A stretch of DNA of 9,036 nt from Cocleimonas sp. (GTDB taxonomy: Bacteria; Pseudomonadota; Gammaproteobacteria; Thiotrichales; Thiotrichaceae): the NCBI GenBank assembly GCA_023146675.1, contig JAGLBQ010000127.1:1-9036 (forward strand). The letters are read 5' to 3'. Under the pieces are notes generated by a model that searched no databases, was not told the origin of the DNA, and worked only from the letters and a program-made list of their open reading frames with translations. A program made the translations under genes and the position numbers. Of this stretch, positions 6,583 to 9,036 are shown piece after piece. The first letter of the stretch is position 1; each line of letters opens with the position of its first letter.

Positions 6583-6957
6583 ATGTCTGTTGAAACAGCG
6601 GTAGGAACCGCATCATCGTTTGATGCACCACTTAATTTTACTGACGCAGCAGCGGCAAAAGTAAAAGGTTTGATTGAAGAAGAGCAGAATGATAATTTAA
6701 AACTGCGTGTTTTTGTATCGGGAGGAGGGTGCTCTGGATTCCAATACGGATTTACCTTTGATGAGGATATGAATGAGGGTGATACCGCCGTTAAAAATGA
6801 TGGTGTGACATTATTAATTGATCCCATGAGCTTTCAGTATCTTTCGGGTGCAGATATTGATTACACCGAAGGCTTGGAAGGCTCGCAATTTGTGATACGT
6901 AACCCGAATGCAACTACCACTTGTGGTTGTGGTTCTTCATTTAGTGTGGATGATTAA
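6583..6957 (+). CDS. erpA: Iron-sulfur cluster insertion protein ErpA (A-type carrier)
   Basis: ErpA receives Fe-S clusters from the assembly machinery and delivers them to apo-proteins, in E. coli notably the isoprenoid enzymes IspG and IspH. The 124-residue protein has the three cluster-binding cysteines of the HesB/IscA/ErpA family: Cys50 in GGGCSGFQYGF, and Cys114 and Cys116 in TTTCGCGSSF. Their spacing equals that of E. coli ErpA (42, 106, 108) with a uniform offset of 8, so the only length difference before the first Cys is a slightly longer N-terminus. PMSFQYLSGADIDY and LEGSQFVIRNPNA are characteristic of ErpA rather than IscA or SufA. A strong AGGAG at 6571-6575, 7 bases before the ATG, supports the start. 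The 88 bases separating it from the bactofilin gene may carry its own promoter, but I found no convincing -35/-10 pair. Confidence 0.96.
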   Translation: MSVETAVGTASSFDAPLNFTDAAAAKVKGLIEEEQNDNLKLRVFVSGGGCSGFQYGFTFDEDMNEGDTAVKNDGVTLLIDPMSFQYLSGADIDYTEGLEGSQFVIRNPNATTTCGCGSSFSVDD

Positions 6958-7212
6958 GGAACCGTGCATGAAATAGCATCCAGATCTTTAACTTATCTTT
7001 TTATCCCCACTTAAATGATCTCATTTGTTGCATAGAATGACTTTGTGTCTCATGAGGCTTATTCTAATCTGAAATAAAAATGGAATTTTTTCTAGTTTAG
7101 ATAAGGCTGGAGCCAACGTAACGAGATAAAAGTGTAAATTAGGGAATGAAAGATACCGTTATTTCGTATATGTTTTGAAGTAAATATATAAAAGTATAGA
7201 TGACTCATAAAA
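6958..7212. other. Intergenic region between erpA and the MscS-like gene
   Basis: No gene or recognised RNA is seen in these 255 bases. They contain an inverted repeat AAATGA-TC-TCATTT at 7013-7026, the 8-base palindrome CTCATGAG at 7049-7056, and the first copy of a 17-base direct repeat. The last 40 bases are very AT-rich and could hold a promoter for the channel gene, but the -10 candidates (TATATA, TATAGA) lack a good partner at -35. No hairpin followed by a T run, and so no intrinsic terminator for erpA, was found. Confidence 0.5.
7074..7090. repeat. 17-bp direct repeat, copy 1
   Basis: ATAAAAATGGAATTTTT here is identical to 7207-7223, which spans the start codon of the MscS-like gene. 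After copy 1 come 8 extra bases (TCTAGTTT) and then AGATAAG, which in copy 2 follows directly. Reading from the ATG in copy 1 gives only MEFFLV before a stop. Confidence 0.8.
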
Positions 7213-7223
7213 ATGGAATTTTT
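7207..7223. repeat. 17-bp direct repeat, copy 2, over the MscS-like start codon
   Basis: This copy is identical to 7074-7090 and contains the start codon (7213) and first codons of the MscS-like gene. The copies are 133 bases apart. With AGATAAG shared after both, 24 bases correspond if 8 bases are taken as inserted in copy 1, as expected for an old short duplication of the gene start. Confidence 0.8.
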
Positions 7224-8076
7224 AGATAAGTTTAATAGTGATATTATTCGTATATGGGATAGTTTTGCTAGACTGGAACAATCAATAGCTACTGTTGTGT
7301 TAATGCTAATAGCTTATTGGTTTATCCGATATATTGTACTTAGAAGATTTGAAAAACTAGCCGCTAAAACATCTAATGATCTAGATGATCGGCTTGTTCA
7401 TTTTTTAAAGCAATTTTTGTGGGTTATTGCGCTCTTTATGACGGTTATTCTGGTTTTAAAGATCAATAATATTGCCGTTTCACCGCTGTTAGCAGGAGCA
7501 GGTATATTTGGTGTCGCGCTGGGTTTTGCTGCTAAAGAAACAATCGCAGATATTCTCTCTGGTATTTTTCTTATTACAGATCGCCCTGTGAGAGTAGGAG
7601 ATCGTGTTAAAATTGATAGTATTGGTCGTCACTGGGGAGGCTGGGGAGATATTGTTGATATTGGAATAAGACGTACTCAAGTGCGAAATACGGATGGTGT
7701 TATTGTCAATTACCCTAACTCAGTATTTTCAAATTCTGTTATTAGAAATTTTTCATTTGAAGATACTGCCGTACGCGTTAGGCTTCGCTTTCAGGTTCCT
7801 TATGATGCAGATATAGACCTTATCCGTCGGATTGTGCTTATCGTTATTAATAGTGTGCCTGAAATTATTCCTGATACAGCCCAGCTTGTTACTCGCTCTC
7901 TTTGGGATGATACCCGAGGACATTTATTATCGGGTATTTTACTGGAAGTCCGTTATCGTATTCCTGATGTGAGACAGCGTACAGGGATTCGCTCAATCGT
8001 ACTGGAGAAACTGTTGATAGCCTTTAGGAAAAAGAATATTTCATTAGCAATGCAGCAAATTCAATATGTTAATTAG
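7213..8076 (+). CDS. MscS-family mechanosensitive channel
   Basis: This 287-residue inner-membrane protein has three hydrophobic segments (about residues 22-42, 66-84 and 87-122) followed by a cytoplasmic beta domain and alpha/beta C-terminus, the layout and length of E. coli MscS (286). The pore helix is recognisable as LLAGAGIFGVALGFAAKE (92-109), rich in Gly and Ala, and runs into SGIFLITDRPVRVGDRVKI. Such channels open under membrane tension and release solutes in osmotic downshock. By my alignment Glu109 stands where E. coli MscS has the kink Gly113, and the beta domain loop IGRHWGGWGD (137-146) is longer than in MscS, so this is a divergent branch whose conductance and ion preference cannot be told. 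An in-frame TGA at 7201-7203 limits the start to 7213, but no ribosome binding site is visible before it. The next gene begins 2 bases after its stop. Confidence 0.92.
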   Translation: MEFLDKFNSDIIRIWDSFARLEQSIATVVLMLIAYWFIRYIVLRRFEKLAAKTSNDLDDRLVHFLKQFLWVIALFMTVILVLKINNIAVSPLLAGAGIFGVALGFAAKETIADILSGIFLITDRPVRVGDRVKIDSIGRHWGGWGDIVDIGIRRTQVRNTDGVIVNYPNSVFSNSVIRNFSFEDTAVRVRLRFQVPYDADIDLIRRIVLIVINSVPEIIPDTAQLVTRSLWDDTRGHLLSGILLEVRYRIPDVRQRTGIRSIVLEKLLIAFRKKNISLAMQQIQYVN

Positions 8077-8078
8077 CA

Positions 8079-8906
8079 ATGAATATTCATGAACTTGCGT
8101 ATCAAGTTCTTATGGAACCTGATGTAACGCTTAAACTCCAGCAAACCATCGCATTATACGCCGAACAAAAGGATCGCCTACCTATTCTCAGCGATTCTCC
8201 TGTAAACACTATTCCCATTCCTGGTCGTCCTGAAAAACCTGAATTAGTTTCCCCAAAAAAATTAAAACACCGCAAATTAGCATCAACCTCTGGACGTGCA
8301 AATTTAATACATGCCGTTACCCATATTGAATTTAATGCAATCAATTTAGCGCTTGATGCGGTTTATCGTTTTCGTAATATGCCCGCTGAGTTTTATATTG
8401 ATTGGTTGCAAGTTGCAGCTGAGGAAGCGTATCACTTTAGTTTGTTATCTAAACGACTTGAATCAATGGGTTATCATTATGGTGAATTGCCCGCACATAA
8501 TGGTCTTTGGGAAATGACGGTTAGAACAGATTATGATGTCATGGTTAGAATGGCGTTAGTCCCACGTGTATTAGAAGCAAGAGGTCTTGATGTAACTCCT
8601 GGAATGATGCAACGCTTGCAGGAAGTCGGTGATCAGGAAACGGTTGATATTCTAAAAATAATACTAAAAGATGAAATAGGTCATGTCACCATTGGCTCAC
8701 GATGGTTTCATTATTGCTGTGAAGAGAGAGGGCTGGAGCCGTTAAAAACCTTTCGTAAATTATTGTTGAAATATATGGGAGCGCCCCTTCGTTCGCCTTT
8801 TTATAGTGAGGCTCGCTTGCAAGCTGGCTTTAGTCAGCAAGAACTGGATGAATTACTTGAAATGGAAAAACAATGGGTTGCAGATCAGAAGCGTAATGCG
8901 CATTAA
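8079..8906 (+). CDS. DUF455 ferritin-like protein (COG2833)
   Basis: The 275-residue protein matches the DUF455 family, whose biochemical function is not established to my knowledge. It has the residues of a four-helix ferritin-like di-metal site: Glu84 in HIEFNAINLALDA, Glu116 and His119 in EEAYHFSLL, Glu166 in RVLEARGLD, and Glu199 and His202 in DEIGHVTIG, that is two E-x2-H pairs and two single Glu. This suggests a di-iron or iron/manganese enzyme or oxygenase, related in fold to the tRNA hydroxylase MiaE (inference). Residues 40-65 form a Pro-rich and then Lys-rich linker (IPIPGRPEKPE, KKLKHRK) before the helical bundle. There is no signal peptide or membrane segment, so it is cytosolic. 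The ATG is 2 bases after the stop of the channel gene and has no ribosome site of its own, which implies coupled translation. Confidence 0.92.
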   Translation: MNIHELAYQVLMEPDVTLKLQQTIALYAEQKDRLPILSDSPVNTIPIPGRPEKPELVSPKKLKHRKLASTSGRANLIHAVTHIEFNAINLALDAVYRFRNMPAEFYIDWLQVAAEEAYHFSLLSKRLESMGYHYGELPAHNGLWEMTVRTDYDVMVRMALVPRVLEARGLDVTPGMMQRLQEVGDQETVDILKIILKDEIGHVTIGSRWFHYCCEERGLEPLKTFRKLLLKYMGAPLRSPFYSEARLQAGFSQQELDELLEMEKQWVADQKRNAH

Positions 8907-8947
8907 GAAAATAATCTCAGAACTTTATATCTAATTTAAATACTATT

Positions 8948-9036
8948 ATGGAAAAATATCTAACCGATATCATTGCTTACCTTTCTCCTTTCCAAGCGCT
9001 TTTTCAAGGTTATCCTTGGGTGAAAGGTGTTAGTGT
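8948..9036 (+). CDS. N-terminal fragment of an unidentified gene (cut by window edge)
   Basis: From the ATG at 8948 a frame stays open for 29 codons to the window edge, beginning MEKYLTDIIAYLSPFQALF. It follows the DUF455 gene by 41 bases on the same strand. The pattern, an amphipathic start with SPFQALFQGYPWVKG, resembles the N-termini of some larger mechanosensitive channel proteins just before their first membrane helix, but the fragment is too short to confirm this. No clear ribosome binding site is seen, so both the start and the existence of the gene are uncertain. Confidence 0.45.
   Translation, partial: MEKYLTDIIAYLSPFQALFQGYPWVKGVS

Noticed and set aside
7013..7026. AAATGA-TC-TCATTT inverted repeat as an operator
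   Set aside because: It is nearly 190 bases from the next start codon, is AT-rich, matches no motif I know and has no second copy; kept only as a note in the intergenic entry.
7489..7680. Minus-strand frame within the MscS-like gene
   Set aside because: Antisense to the conserved pore helix and beta domain; composition looks random.
8894..8905. Perfect 12-bp palindrome TAATGCGCATTA at the end of the DUF455 gene
   Set aside because: It has no loop and no T run, so it is not a terminator, and it is made of the last codons and stop; a single 12-bp palindrome in 9 kb is not remarkable.
1..9036. Mobile element, CRISPR, phage defence or tRNA content
   Set aside because: All genes have housekeeping or metabolic identities in conserved order; I saw no transposase, integrase, regularly spaced repeats, terminal inverted repeats with target duplication, or cloverleaf sequence.

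Overview
The window looks like ordinary chromosomal DNA of a gammaproteobacterium with a moderately AT-rich genome. The evidence is the protein families (GntR-regulated prpBCD, RppH, ErpA) and two neighbourhoods resembling those I recall from Pseudomonas and relatives: a SerB-like HAD phosphatase beside rppH, and argC followed by a bactofilin and erpA. I cannot place it securely below class level; a sulfur-oxidising Thiotrichales-like lineage is only a guess. I see no phage, insertion sequence, tRNA, rRNA, CRISPR array or obvious foreign island.

Positions 1-3448, minus strand: a 2-methylcitrate cycle operon in the order gntR-family regulator, prpB, prpC, prpD (prpD runs off the left edge). 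PrpC joins propionyl-CoA to oxaloacetate, PrpD dehydrates 2-methylcitrate, an aconitase encoded elsewhere would rehydrate the product, and PrpB splits 2-methylisocitrate into pyruvate and succinate. The regulator is the first gene, overlaps prpB by ATGA, and is preceded by a good promoter-like sequence with a palindromic candidate operator at the predicted transcription start.

Positions 3449-4909: a 209-base gap, then a SerB-like HAD phosphatase (minus) diverging from rppH (plus, GTG start). rppH encodes the Nudix pyrophosphohydrolase that removes 5' pyrophosphate from mRNA.

Positions 4916-6957, plus strand: argC (arginine biosynthesis) 6 bases behind rppH, then a bactofilin (cytoskeletal polymer) and erpA (iron-sulfur A-type carrier). 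The 255 bases after erpA contain no gene; they hold a 17-bp direct repeat and a short inverted repeat.

Positions 7213-9036, plus strand: an MscS-family small-conductance channel, a ferritin-like DUF455 protein starting 2 bases after it, and the first 29 codons of another gene, possibly also a membrane protein. The function of the DUF455 protein is unknown, and this pair is the least understood part of the window.

I did not find a clear previously undescribed system. The observations most worth a second look are the candidate autoregulatory operator of the prp operon, a hairpin in the rppH leader, a 95-codon open frame in the gap upstream of gntR, and the channel/DUF455 pairing.
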